The notes under the pieces were generated by a model. It ran no database searches. It had not been told where the DNA came from and was given only the letters and a program-made list of their open reading frames with translations. 64,000 nt of DNA from DATGUP01 sp035301265 (GTDB taxonomy: Bacteria; Bacillota; Bacilli; Bacillales; Amphibacillaceae): contig DATGUP010000007.1 of assembly GCA_035301265.1 (NCBI GenBank), positions 1-64,000 on the forward strand. Reading direction: 5' to 3'. The translations under genes were made by a program, and so were the position numbers. Below, piece after piece: positions 1-7,860 of this stretch; the first letter of the stretch is position 1, and the number at the start of each line of letters is the position of its first letter.

Positions 1-105
1 AGTCGATCTGATCAACGATCGATAACAATCGTTGACGTCTATGATCTCGATTCGCATCAACACGAATCATCGTTCTGGTTGTTTTGTTCAGTTTTCAAGG
101 AGCAA
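1..105 (-). other. rRNA operon leader, 16S gene just off the left edge
   Basis: Read on the minus strand this holds the sequence TTGAAAACTGAACAAAAC, which closely precedes 16S rRNA genes in Bacillus-type rrn operons. It lies downstream of a strong minus-strand promoter, so the mature 16S would begin beyond base 1. In B. subtilis an rrn operon likewise follows lysS, which supports the reading. No mature rRNA sequence is inside the window. Confidence 0.8.
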
Positions 106-139
106 ATAGTAGGTCGCTTCCTCAAAATGCGACTTTATT

Positions 140-168
140 AATATAACACCTTTAAAAATGAGTGTCAA
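140..168 (-). promoter_or_regulatory. sigma-A promoter of the rRNA operon
   Basis: On the minus strand a -35 TTGACA (163-168) is followed after 17 bases by a -10 TATATT (140-145). This near-consensus pair sits about 40 bases upstream of the conserved rrn leader motif, as expected for a main rRNA promoter. The bases between it and lysS (169-380) hold no gene I can support. Confidence 0.8.
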
Positions 169-372
169 TGTTCAATGTGAAATATTTTTTCTTTTGTCGC
201 GCAACGTTAATCAATTTACCATGATTTTTTCCTTAAATCAAGTCGAAAATGAGTGGAAATATATGGTTGCCCAAAATGTTCTTCTGTTGGCATTCGTAAC
301 ATCACATGATTTAGCCGCCTGTGTTCTCAGGTCCGGATTTCTCAGTTTCAGCAATGCTATAGCTGATCATTT

Positions 373-424
373 ATGGAAAAGGATGTACCCCGAAACGGTC
401 ACCAAACCCGTTTCAAGGACATCC
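373..424 (-). terminator. terminator after lysS
   Basis: An imperfect hairpin with outer arms GGATGT/ACATCC (381-386 and 419-424) and inner arms GAAACGG/CCGTTTC closes just past the lysS stop. On the minus strand it is followed by TTTT. The short T-run makes it a moderate call. Confidence 0.5.
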
Positions 425-443
425 TACCACGATCGGGTACATA

Positions 444-1925
444 CTATTTTCGGCGCATTTGTGGAAATAAGAGTACATCACGAATAGACGGAGCGTTTGT
501 AAGCAGCATAACAAGTCGGTCGATACCAATGCCAAGCCCACCCGTTGGCGGCATTCCATATTCCAATGATTCTAAGAAGTCTTCATCCATTAAATGCGCC
601 TCATCATTTCCTTGGGCACGTTCTTCGACTTGAGCTTCAAAACGTTCTCGCTGATCAATGGGATCATTTAGTTCGCTGAAAGCATTGGCGTGTTCACGGC
701 CGACAATGAACAATTCAAACCGATCGGTAAACCGATCGTCGTCTTTATTTTTCTTCGCTAACGGTGATATTTCTACTGGATGTCCGTATATAAATGTCGG
801 CTGGATAAGATTTTCTTCTACTTTTTGTTCAAAAAACTCGTTGACAATATGACCATATGTCATATGGTCCGTTATGTCTACACCATGTTCCTTCGCTAAC
901 TCTTTTGCTTGTTCATCGCTCATCTGTTGCCAAAAATCCACACCGGTATATTCTTTAATCGCATCAACTATATGCAGTCGTCTCCAGGTAGGTTGTAAAG
1001 AAATATCGTGATCACCGTACGTAATCGTCGTTGTACCTAGCACATCTTCGGCGATATGCACAATCATGTTTTCTGTCAATTCCATAATATCATGAAAATC
1101 AGCATAAGCCTCGTATAGTTCGATCATGGTGAATTCAGGATTATGTCGTGTAGAAACACCTTCATTGCGGAAAACCCGGCCAATTTCATAAACTTTTTCC
1201 AGACCGCCGACGATCAAACGTTTCAAGTGAAGTTCAATGGCAATTCGCATGTATAATGGAATATCCAATGCATTGTGATACGTTTCAAATGGTCGGGCGG
1301 CTGCTCCTCCTGGAATGGTATGCATCATCGGTGTTTCCACTTCCAAAAATCCTTGTTGATTCAAATAATCGCGCATTGATTGGATGATTTTGCTACGTAA
1401 AACAAAGACTTGTTTGCTATCTGGATTAGTAATTAAATCGAGGTAGCGTTGCCGATAGCGCTGCTCTACATCTTTCAAACCGTGGTATTTTTCCGGCAGT
1501 GGGCGAAGTGCCTTTGTTAAAAGTTGAAATTCAGTTACTTTGACCGACAGCTCACCTACGTTTGTTTTGAACATGACTCCTGTCACACCAACGATATCGC
1601 CTAAATCGACTGTTTTGAAAAGCTCATAAGCCTTATCGCCGATTTCATCTTTTCGGACATAGAGTTGGATTTGTCCGGTGACATCTTGAATGTGAGTAAA
1701 TCCTACTTTTCCTTTTCCTCGCTTTGTCATGATTCGGCCCGCGATCGTCACTTGATCATTTTTCTCTTCCAGTGCCTCTTTGGAAAAGTGACCGTATTTA
1801 TCATGCAAATCTTGCGCTAAATGCGTTCGTGGAAATTTCTCACCAAACGGATCAATCCCTTGCTTTTTGTAGGCATTCATTTTTTCCCGCCGCACGCGCA
1901 TGTGCTCATTAAGTTCTTCAGACAT
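444..1925 (-). CDS. lysS: lysyl-tRNA synthetase, class II
   Basis: Charges tRNA-Lys with lysine in the cytoplasm. The protein has the N-terminal OB-fold anticodon-binding domain (about residues 50-150) and the class II catalytic core with motif 2 (FRNEGVSTRHNPEFT) and motif 3 (GIGIDRLVML) close to the C-terminus. At about 493 residues it is full length. Three start codons lie close together; I prefer the ATG at 1925 because a GGAG lies 8 bases upstream of it, whereas the ATG at 1931 is only 2 bases from that site. It is the last protein gene before the rRNA operon. The yazB and dusB genes that precede lysS in B. subtilis are missing here, leaving a 240-base gap to folK with no visible gene. 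Confidence 0.97.
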   Translation of the reverse strand: MSEELNEHMRVRREKMNAYKKQGIDPFGEKFPRTHLAQDLHDKYGHFSKEALEEKNDQVTIAGRIMTKRGKGKVGFTHIQDVTGQIQLYVRKDEIGDKAYELFKTVDLGDIVGVTGVMFKTNVGELSVKVTEFQLLTKALRPLPEKYHGLKDVEQRYRQRYLDLITNPDSKQVFVLRSKIIQSMRDYLNQQGFLEVETPMMHTIPGGAAARPFETYHNALDIPLYMRIAIELHLKRLIVGGLEKVYEIGRVFRNEGVSTRHNPEFTMIELYEAYADFHDIMELTENMIVHIAEDVLGTTTITYGDHDISLQPTWRRLHIVDAIKEYTGVDFWQQMSDEQAKELAKEHGVDITDHMTYGHIVNEFFEQKVEENLIQPTFIYGHPVEISPLAKKNKDDDRFTDRFELFIVGREHANAFSELNDPIDQRERFEAQVEERAQGNDEAHLMDEDFLESLEYGMPPTGGLGIGIDRLVMLLTNAPSIRDVLLFPQMRRK

Positions 1926-2166
1926 CTCCATCACTCCAATATATAATACTGACTCAATGAAAAATGGTTAAGCCAAGCCTCTAAATGCGTTGAGAATGGA
2001 CAAGCTCGCTCTAACCAATGGATCGATAACGATTTTTTGCAAACTTAAAACATTTGCCTGCCCAGCCTCAAGAGACACAATACAGGCTTGATGCAAACAC
2101 CACGACATATCGCTGCTTTAAAACTCAGTTTGTCCACCGTACGATCGCAAATCATGTATACGTCGT

Positions 2167-2667
2167 TCATCCCGTTGGTTTCCAGATGACAACATCGCGC
2201 TTATCTGCTTCTGGAAGATCATTCACCAAATCGGCGACATTTTTATTTTTACCTGGTACGACGAGATCAGGTGCCAATTCTTTAAGCGGAACGAGCACAA
2301 AAGCTCTCTTGTGCATGCGTGGGTGGGGGATTGTTAAACGCTTTGTTTCTATATTTTCATGATTATAAAGCAAAATGTCAAGATCGATCGTGCGCGGACC
2401 ATAACGAATCGTCCGCTTGCGACCTAAATAATGTTCAACAGACTGACAAAATGTGAGCAATTCAAACGGATCAAGTGATGTTTGAACATGGATTACACTG
2501 TTTAAAAAATGACCTTGATCTTCATAGCCGACCGGAGCCGTTTCATAGACAGCAGAAGTAGCGCAAATGTCAATCTGGTTGTGTGCTTTTATTCGTTTGA
2601 TCGCTTGCTCCATATAATAGTCGCGCGGCTTAATGTTCGCACCTAGTGCAATGTAAGCATTGTTCAT
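2167..2667 (-). CDS. folK: 2-amino-4-hydroxy-6-hydroxymethyldihydropteridine pyrophosphokinase
   Basis: Transfers pyrophosphate from ATP to 6-hydroxymethyl-dihydropterin, the step before dihydropteroate synthase in folate synthesis. Family marks are the N-terminal YIALGANIKPR, the substrate motif TAPVGYEDQGHFLNSV and the metal-binding stretch RTIDLDILLY followed by IPHPRMHKRAFVL. The length of 166 residues is normal. It overlaps the stop of folB by 4 bases, so translation is probably coupled within a folP-folB-folK operon. Confidence 0.96.
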   Translation of the reverse strand: MNNAYIALGANIKPRDYYMEQAIKRIKAHNQIDICATSAVYETAPVGYEDQGHFLNSVIHVQTSLDPFELLTFCQSVEHYLGRKRTIRYGPRTIDLDILLYNHENIETKRLTIPHPRMHKRAFVLVPLKELAPDLVVPGKNKNVADLVNDLPEADKRDVVIWKPTG

Positions 2668-3029
2668 GACGGACGCTCCCGAAAAATCTCAACGGCGACT
2701 GATTCAAAAGATGCGGGAATAGGCGCATCGGGTTTGGTAACCTTCACGGAGCAAGCCCTTAGCAGCGAAAACGTATGAAAAAGCTCCTGTGCAATAGACT
2801 CAGCAACGGTTTCTATGAGCTTTTTCGGTTCACCTTCCACAACGTTTTTCACCGTGTCATAAACACGTCCGTAGTCGACTGATGCGCCGATATCATCGGT
2901 AGCTGCTGCTTTGCTCAAATCGGCATGTAACTCTAAATCGACATAAAATCGTTGGCCGAGCTTCGTCTCCTCTGGGAACAAGCCATGATAGCCGTAAAAC
3001 ACCATTTTCTTCAGTAAAATTTTATCCAA
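2664..3029 (-). CDS. folB: dihydroneopterin aldolase
   Basis: Converts 7,8-dihydroneopterin to 6-hydroxymethyl-dihydropterin and glycolaldehyde. The 121-residue protein shows the family's N-terminal YGYHGLFPEE with its active-site Glu and the C-terminal KPDAPIPASF. The start is TTG, placed 8 bases after AAGGAGG, which is convincing. It lies 42 bases after folP and overlaps folK. Confidence 0.95.
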   Translation of the reverse strand: MDKILLKKMVFYGYHGLFPEETKLGQRFYVDLELHADLSKAAATDDIGASVDYGRVYDTVKNVVEGEPKKLIETVAESIAQELFHTFSLLRACSVKVTKPDAPIPASFESVAVEIFRERPS

Positions 3030-3071
3030 ATGAAGCGCCTCCTTAAAAACAGGTGTGTAAACTATAGGATA

Positions 3072-3902
3072 TTAAGAAGTACCTTCTCGGGGGTCCGTGC
3101 TCGATAGCATTGCATCCATCATTTTAGCCAGCTCTACATGCCGTTTAACATCGTGTACGCGAATAATTTGTGCTCCTTTAACAATACCTAGACACGTCGT
3201 AGCCCCTGTTCCATTATCCCGGGCTTGTGCAGGAACATCGAGGATTTTGCCGATAAATGACTTGCGCGAAGCACCGAGAAGAATTGGGAAACCGAGGTCG
3301 GCAAACTTCTCCAAATTGTTCATCACGACTAAATTATCCGCTGCCGTTTTAGCAAAGCCAATGCCAGGATCAATGATGATGTTGGCATCAGATACACCTG
3401 CTTTTAGAGCAATATCAATACTTTCACTTAAATCTCGCTTCATATCATCGATCAATGATGTGTAATTTTTGTTTGACCGGTTATGCATGAGAACGATCGG
3501 TACATTATATTCGGAAGCGACAACAGCCATTTCCGGATCTTTTTTCGCACCCCAAATATCATTGATCATGCTAGCTCCGGCTTCTATAGCTTGCCTTGCC
3601 GTTTCAGCCTTATATGTATCAACAGAAATCGGGATATCTATATTTTCACGCACCGCCTTGATGATAGGAATGATACGCTTGATCTCTTCAGCTTCCGAAA
3701 CAGGTTCATGATCTGGTCGTGTCGACTCACCGCCAATATCGATGTAATCTGCACCTTGCTTTTCCATCTCAACAGCATGTTTTATAGCCTTATCGACCGA
3801 ATTAAATTGTCCACCATCGGAAAAAGAATCCGGTGTAGCGTTTAATATCCCCATAATATGAGTGCGTTCGCCTCGATTAAATCGTTTTGTTCGTTGCTCC
3901 AT
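3072..3902 (-). CDS. folP: dihydropteroate synthase
   Basis: Condenses hydroxymethyl-dihydropterin pyrophosphate with p-aminobenzoate; it is the sulfonamide target (called sul in B. subtilis). Signature stretches are MGILNATPDSFSDGG, DIGGESTRP and the C-terminal RVHDVKRH. The 276-residue TIM barrel is full length. It heads the folate operon. The pabB-pabA-pabC genes that lie directly upstream in B. subtilis are absent, so p-aminobenzoate must be made by genes elsewhere or taken up. A TATAGT about 40 bases upstream could be a -10 element, but I see no good -35. Confidence 0.97.
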   Translation of the reverse strand: MEQRTKRFNRGERTHIMGILNATPDSFSDGGQFNSVDKAIKHAVEMEKQGADYIDIGGESTRPDHEPVSEAEEIKRIIPIIKAVRENIDIPISVDTYKAETARQAIEAGASMINDIWGAKKDPEMAVVASEYNVPIVLMHNRSNKNYTSLIDDMKRDLSESIDIALKAGVSDANIIIDPGIGFAKTAADNLVVMNNLEKFADLGFPILLGASRKSFIGKILDVPAQARDNGTGATTCLGIVKGAQIIRVHDVKRHVELAKMMDAMLSSTDPREGTS

Positions 3903-4001
3903 AGCCAGCCAACCCTTCTCGCTTATTTATTCGGTTACTATACTACCACAGCATATTCGGAAAAACTATTTTTCATCATCTGACAAAAGAATGGTTACCA
4001 T

Positions 4002-4040
4002 AAAAAAGGGCCGGCATCCTCGATGATAGGAGCCAACCCA
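4002..4040 (-). terminator. terminator after cysK
   Basis: On the minus strand a GC-rich stem (GGGTTGGC pairing with GCCGGCCC, extended by TCCT/AGGA with a bulge) is followed by TTTTTT. It separates cysK from the folate operon. Confidence 0.8.
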
Positions 4041-4045
4041 TTATT

Positions 4046-4978
4046 TTATTCATTTTCATGATCGAATTGATATAACGATGTTGATAAATAACGTTCACCA
4101 TTATCTGGCAAAATGGCTAAAACCTTTTTGCCTTTTCCTAACTCATCGGCTACTTGTCGCGCGGCTGCGATCGCTGCACCGGATGAAATTCCGCCGAGAA
4201 TGCCATCGGATGTGGCTACCTGACGCGCCACCTTAAACGCTTCGTCATTGGAAATACGAATCACATCGTCATAAATCGTTGTATCGAGGATATCTGGTAC
4301 AAATCCAGCTCCCAGTCCTTGCAATTTATGCGGACCTGGGTTACCTCCAGAGAGAACAGGGGAATCTTCCGGCTCAACGGCATAAATTTTGATATTCGAA
4401 AAATGTTTTCGCAATACTTTACCCGCACCCGTAATCGTTCCGCCTGTACCGATTCCGGATATGAAACCGTCCAAACCGTCCTTCATTTGTTTGACGATTT
4501 CTTCACCGGTCGTTCGAGCATGAATATCTGGATTTGATTCATTGCTAAATTGCTGGGGCATAAAATAACCGTGTTGTTTTTGCAATTCCTCTGCCTTTTG
4601 AATCGCACCTTTCATTCCCTCAGCACCAGGGGTAAGGACGAGCTCTGCACCGTAAGCGCGTAAAAGATTACGGCGCTCCATACTCATCGTATCCGGCATA
4701 ACCAAAATAGACTTATACCCTTTTGCCGCTGCAACCATCGCCAATCCAATACCTGTATTACCGCTGGTCGGTTCAATAATCGTGTCGCCTTCTTTTAAAG
4801 TACCGTCTTTTTCCGCCGCCTCGATCATAGCCATAGCAATTCGATCTTTGACTGAGCTCGCTGGGTTCATAAATTCTAACTTGACATAGATATCAGCTTG
4901 ATCTTTAGTTGCATCTTGCTTCAGCTTAACAATCGGGGTCTCTCCGATCACTCCGACGATCGTATCCGCAACCCGCAT
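4046..4978 (-). CDS. cysK: cysteine synthase (O-acetylserine sulfhydrylase)
   Basis: PLP enzyme that makes cysteine from O-acetylserine and sulfide. The PLP lysine lies in SSVKDRIAMAMI, the phosphate-binding loop is TSGNTG, and the second cofactor loop is GIGTGGTITG. The 310-residue length is that of CysK rather than a cystathionine synthase. An ATG start follows GGAGGA. It has its own promoter with an inverted repeat that looks like a CymR operator, and its own terminator, so it is probably a single-gene unit. Confidence 0.96.
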   Translation of the reverse strand: MRVADTIVGVIGETPIVKLKQDATKDQADIYVKLEFMNPASSVKDRIAMAMIEAAEKDGTLKEGDTIIEPTSGNTGIGLAMVAAAKGYKSILVMPDTMSMERRNLLRAYGAELVLTPGAEGMKGAIQKAEELQKQHGYFMPQQFSNESNPDIHARTTGEEIVKQMKDGLDGFISGIGTGGTITGAGKVLRKHFSNIKIYAVEPEDSPVLSGGNPGPHKLQGLGAGFVPDILDTTIYDDVIRISNDEAFKVARQVATSDGILGGISSGAAIAAARQVADELGKGKKVLAILPDNGERYLSTSLYQFDHENE

Positions 4979-4990
4979 AAGCGATCCTCC

Positions 4991-5051
4991 TAATTCCTAG
5001 TAATCATATAGGATTTATGTTTAATATATGTGTTCGAATCGTTTTTGTCAA
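4991..5051 (-). promoter_or_regulatory. cysK promoter with CymR-like operator
   Basis: The minus strand carries TTGACA (5046-5051), a 17-base spacer and TATATT (5023-5028), close to a perfect sigma-A promoter. Just downstream, at 4991-5015, is an AT-rich inverted repeat with half-sites TCCTA and TAGGA, ending in GGAATTA. It resembles the element bound by the cysteine repressor CymR in B. subtilis (match from memory). A repressor there would cover the transcription start. Confidence 0.65.
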
Positions 5052-5072
5052 TAAAAATGTCATGTTTCATGA

Positions 5073-5975
5073 TTATTCGTATATCCAGTCAATATCGAAC
5101 TTATTCCATAGAGGATCAGCTGTTAACGATTGATCCGTTCGTTCTAATGCGAGTTCGTTTTTAATATAAGGTTTTATTTCTTCATATGTAAATGTGATGG
5201 TAGGGAGTTTTCGATGTAAATAAATAATCGCTACACCGTCGTCTGTTTCAAACGGTTTGCTATATGAATGTTCTTTCATTTCCGACACTTTTTCAACATA
5301 ACCATCCGGAATAAACTGACTTGTATGAACAAAAAAGCCGAGGTAACCACCATCATCCTTCGTCTCTTCATCGACAGAATACTCCTGCGCAAGCAGCCCA
5401 AAAGATGCCCCGCTATCGAGCTCTCGTTTCACTTTTTCTGCCGTTTCCATATTCGGCAAAACGATATGCGACAACTGAATAGACGCTTCGAAATCGTATT
5501 GTTTATGGTAATTATCGTAAAATTCTCGAATGTCGGCTTCCGGCACCTTTTCGCCATCCGTCAAAAGCATTTCCAATTGATAGCGGTATTCGACAGCTTC
5601 GCGCCACTCTTTTTCCCGTCGAGCGGCCTCTTCTTTCGTCATAATCCCCGCCATGGTCGTGAGGTGAGCTACTTCTCGGTCGAGAACTTTATCATCTATG
5701 ATGATGTTTTTTTCCGCCGCCAGCTTGTTGACGATGTGGTGATCGATCATTGATTTTAATTGTTGTTTTCCATAATTGTTCCGTAAGTCATCCATCCATT
5801 CGTCATACGTGATGGTGTCTTTGTCAATTGTAGCTACCGGATCGGTGGAACTTATTGTAACGTCGTTTTCCTCTATCGTTGTTTCTTCTCGCTTATTCTT
5901 GCTCCAAAATAACAACGTTGCAATATTCGTAATCAAAAGGATGATGATTATACCGAGAAGCAGCTTTTTCGACAT
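5073..5975 (-). CDS. yacD: membrane-anchored PpiC-type peptidyl-prolyl isomerase (YacD-like)
   Basis: Predicted extracytoplasmic protein-folding factor. Residues 5-25 form a hydrophobic N-terminal anchor with no lipobox cysteine, unlike PrsA, so it is likely held by an uncleaved signal. A parvulin domain follows: HIVLPNMETAEKV, then SFGLLAQEYSVDE and GGYLGFF. The start at 5975 has AAAGGAAG 6 bases upstream; an upstream in-frame start would overlap hslO without a good ribosome site. It sits between cysK and hslO as yacD does in B. subtilis. Confidence 0.88.
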   Translation of the reverse strand: MSKKLLLGIIIILLITNIATLLFWSKNKREETTIEENDVTISSTDPVATIDKDTITYDEWMDDLRNNYGKQQLKSMIDHHIVNKLAAEKNIIIDDKVLDREVAHLTTMAGIMTKEEAARREKEWREAVEYRYQLEMLLTDGEKVPEADIREFYDNYHKQYDFEASIQLSHIVLPNMETAEKVKRELDSGASFGLLAQEYSVDEETKDDGGYLGFFVHTSQFIPDGYVEKVSEMKEHSYSKPFETDDGVAIIYLHRKLPTITFTYEEIKPYIKNELALERTDQSLTADPLWNKFDIDWIYE

Positions 5976-5988
5976 AAACGTCTTCCTT

Positions 5989-6873
5989 TCATGACTGTTC
6001 ACCGGAATGCAGCAATTTTTCTAACTCTTCTTCGGTAAAACGGTAAGTTTCATTGCAAAAATGGCACGTCGCTTCAGCCCCATGGTCTTCTTCGATCATA
6101 TTCTGAATCTCGTCCTTGCCCATGCCGATGATCGCGCGCTCGACCCGTTCTTTGGAGCATCGGCATCGAAATTGCACAGGTATTTGTTCATGGATCTCTA
6201 TGTTTTCATTTCCAAAAAGGCGAGCGAGTATTTCTTCCGGTGTATGTCCTTTTTCTATTAATTTAGATATCGGTGGGAATACTTGGATTCTCGATTCCAT
6301 CTTCGCCACGAGATCCTCATCGGCCCCAGGCATAACCTGGACGATAAAACCGCCCGATGCGGCTATAGAGTTATCTGGGTTAACGAGCACCCCCGCGCCG
6401 ACAGCTGAAGGAATTTGTTCCGAATTAACGAAATAAGATGTAAAATCTTCGCTTATTTCCCCGGAAATAAGCGGCGTTTGACCGGTAAAGTAATCCTTCA
6501 GACCGACATCTTTGACAACGCTAAGCGTGCCTTTTTTACCGACCGCTCGAGCGACATCAAGTTTTCCGTGTTCATTCAATTCAAAATCGACATGCGGGTT
6601 AATAACATAGCCTCGGACATGTCCGTTAGCATTACTATCTGCGATAATCGCACCGATCGGGCCGTCTCCTTCCACTTTTACTGTAAGCGTATCATCGTTC
6701 TTTTGCATGGCCCCCATCATGACAGCAATCGTTATCGTTCGTCCCATCGCTGCTGAAGCTGTCGGCCATGTATCCTGACGCGTTCGCGCTTCTTCAATCG
6801 TGTGCGATGTTAAAGCAGCATAAGCCCGAACCATGCCATTATAAGCCGTTGTTTTTATTAAGTAGTCTTGCAT
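5989..6873 (-). CDS. hslO: redox-regulated chaperone Hsp33
   Basis: Holdase chaperone switched on by oxidation. The C-terminus carries the zinc switch as CRC followed about 30 residues later by CHFC. The N-terminal domain contains GAIIADSNANGHVRGYV. The first codon of the open frame is a GTG inside coaX; I place the start at the ATG at 6873, encoding MQDYLIK, which matches the usual family N-terminus. Its GAAGGAG is 12 bases away, a little far, so the start carries some doubt. It follows coaX with a 4-base gap. Confidence 0.95.
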   Translation of the reverse strand: MQDYLIKTTAYNGMVRAYAALTSHTIEEARTRQDTWPTASAAMGRTITIAVMMGAMQKNDDTLTVKVEGDGPIGAIIADSNANGHVRGYVINPHVDFELNEHGKLDVARAVGKKGTLSVVKDVGLKDYFTGQTPLISGEISEDFTSYFVNSEQIPSAVGAGVLVNPDNSIAASGGFIVQVMPGADEDLVAKMESRIQVFPPISKLIEKGHTPEEILARLFGNENIEIHEQIPVQFRCRCSKERVERAIIGMGKDEIQNMIEEDHGAEATCHFCNETYRFTEEELEKLLHSGEQS

Positions 6874-6877
6874 AGGA

Positions 6878-7660
6878 TCAACAATCTCCTTCACCGTTGT
6901 TTTTATGATAAATATAATACAAACCGTTTAATGTTAAGTGCGGTTCGACATGGTCAATTGTTTTCGACGCGTCGGCGATCAAGGAAGCAAGTCCACCTGT
7001 GGCAATGACTTTTGGATTTTGGTTCGTTTCCTGTTTTATCCGGCGGACAATCCCATCAACTTGACCGACATAGCCGTGAAAAATACCAGATTGCATCGCT
7101 TCTACCGTTGAGGAGCCGATCACGCGTTGAGGCGCCTGAATTTCGATTTTGGGCAACTTCGCCGTTGTACGGTATAATGCATCCATGGAAATCGATATTC
7201 CAGGGGCGATTAATCCTCCTTCATATTCTGCATCCTCATTGATATAACAATACGTTGTCGCCGTACCAAAGTCGATGATAATAAGCGGCGCTCCGTACTT
7301 TTTTATAGCGCCGACTGCATTGACAATGCGATCGGCACCTATTTCTGCGGTATTTGGATAACGTATATTTAAACAAGGATCAACATCTTCATCGCCAATG
7401 ATCAATGGCTTCAGATTAAAATATTGGGTGCACATTTTTTCCAACGCCAACATAAGTGGGGGTACTACCGATGAGATAATGATACCGTTAATATCGGCAA
7501 AAGATATCCCTTTATGATCGAACAGTGCTTTTACGAGTACAGCCATCTCATCCTCTGTTCGGTGGCGATCGGTTTTAATGCGCCATTCATGTTGCAAGCA
7601 ATCTCCTTTAAAGACCCCTAAAACTGTATTTGTATTTCCAACATCTAGTACGAAAAGCAA
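6878..7660 (-). CDS. coaX: type III pantothenate kinase
   Basis: Phosphorylates pantothenate, the first step of coenzyme A synthesis; the type III enzyme belongs to the ASKHA fold. Visible motifs are DVGNTNTVLGVF (phosphate loop), GADRIVNAVGA, DFGTATTY and GGLIAPGI. The 260-residue length is typical. The start is TTG with GGAAGG about 11 bases upstream. It is followed directly by hslO, and a -10 TATAGT lies upstream at the end of a region of tandem hairpins. Confidence 0.95.
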   Translation of the reverse strand: MLFVLDVGNTNTVLGVFKGDCLQHEWRIKTDRHRTEDEMAVLVKALFDHKGISFADINGIIISSVVPPLMLALEKMCTQYFNLKPLIIGDEDVDPCLNIRYPNTAEIGADRIVNAVGAIKKYGAPLIIIDFGTATTYCYINEDAEYEGGLIAPGISISMDALYRTTAKLPKIEIQAPQRVIGSSTVEAMQSGIFHGYVGQVDGIVRRIKQETNQNPKVIATGGLASLIADASKTIDHVEPHLTLNGLYYIYHKNNGEGDC

Positions 7661-7744
7661 TGTTGATCAAACCTTCCTGTAAAACAATTTTCTCTTTTTA
7701 AACTATACCATAATTCTATAGCAAAATTGAATATTAGAAAACGT

Positions 7745-7774
7745 GGCATTCGCCCCGGATAACAGGCGAATGCC
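7745..7774. other. perfect 10-bp inverted repeat between ftsH and coaX
   Basis: GGCATTCGCC and its exact complement GGCGAATGCC flank a 10-base loop. No T-run of note follows on either strand (ACGTTTTC on the minus side). It is the first of three hairpins stacked within about 105 bases. Confidence 0.6.
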
Positions 7775-7788
7775 TTCATGACACTTTT

Positions 7789-7820
7789 GCCGATAGAAAA
7801 GTTTATACTTTCCTATCGGC
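7789..7820. other. second hairpin between ftsH and coaX
   Basis: GCCGATAG pairs with CTATCGGC, and AAAG/CTTT continues the stem after a mismatch. It abuts the ftsH terminator and could act with it. Confidence 0.5.
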
Positions 7821-7821
7821 G

Positions 7822-7849
7822 AAAAAACAGCCCCAAAGTCAGGGGCTGT
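7822..7849 (-). terminator. terminator after ftsH
   Basis: CAGCCCC and GGGGCTG form a strong stem, followed on the minus strand by TTTTTT. A classic intrinsic terminator just past the ftsH stop. Confidence 0.9.
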
Positions 7850-7860
7850 ACACATGGTTA

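Noticed and set aside
158..487. Plus-strand open frame near the left end
   Set aside because: Runs over the rRNA promoter and the lysS terminator and has no ribosome site or recognisable product.
1943..1971. Promoter-like GGTTAA-complement and TATTAT upstream of lysS
   Set aside because: The transcription start would fall inside the lysS ribosome site, leaving no leader; more likely lysS is read from further upstream.
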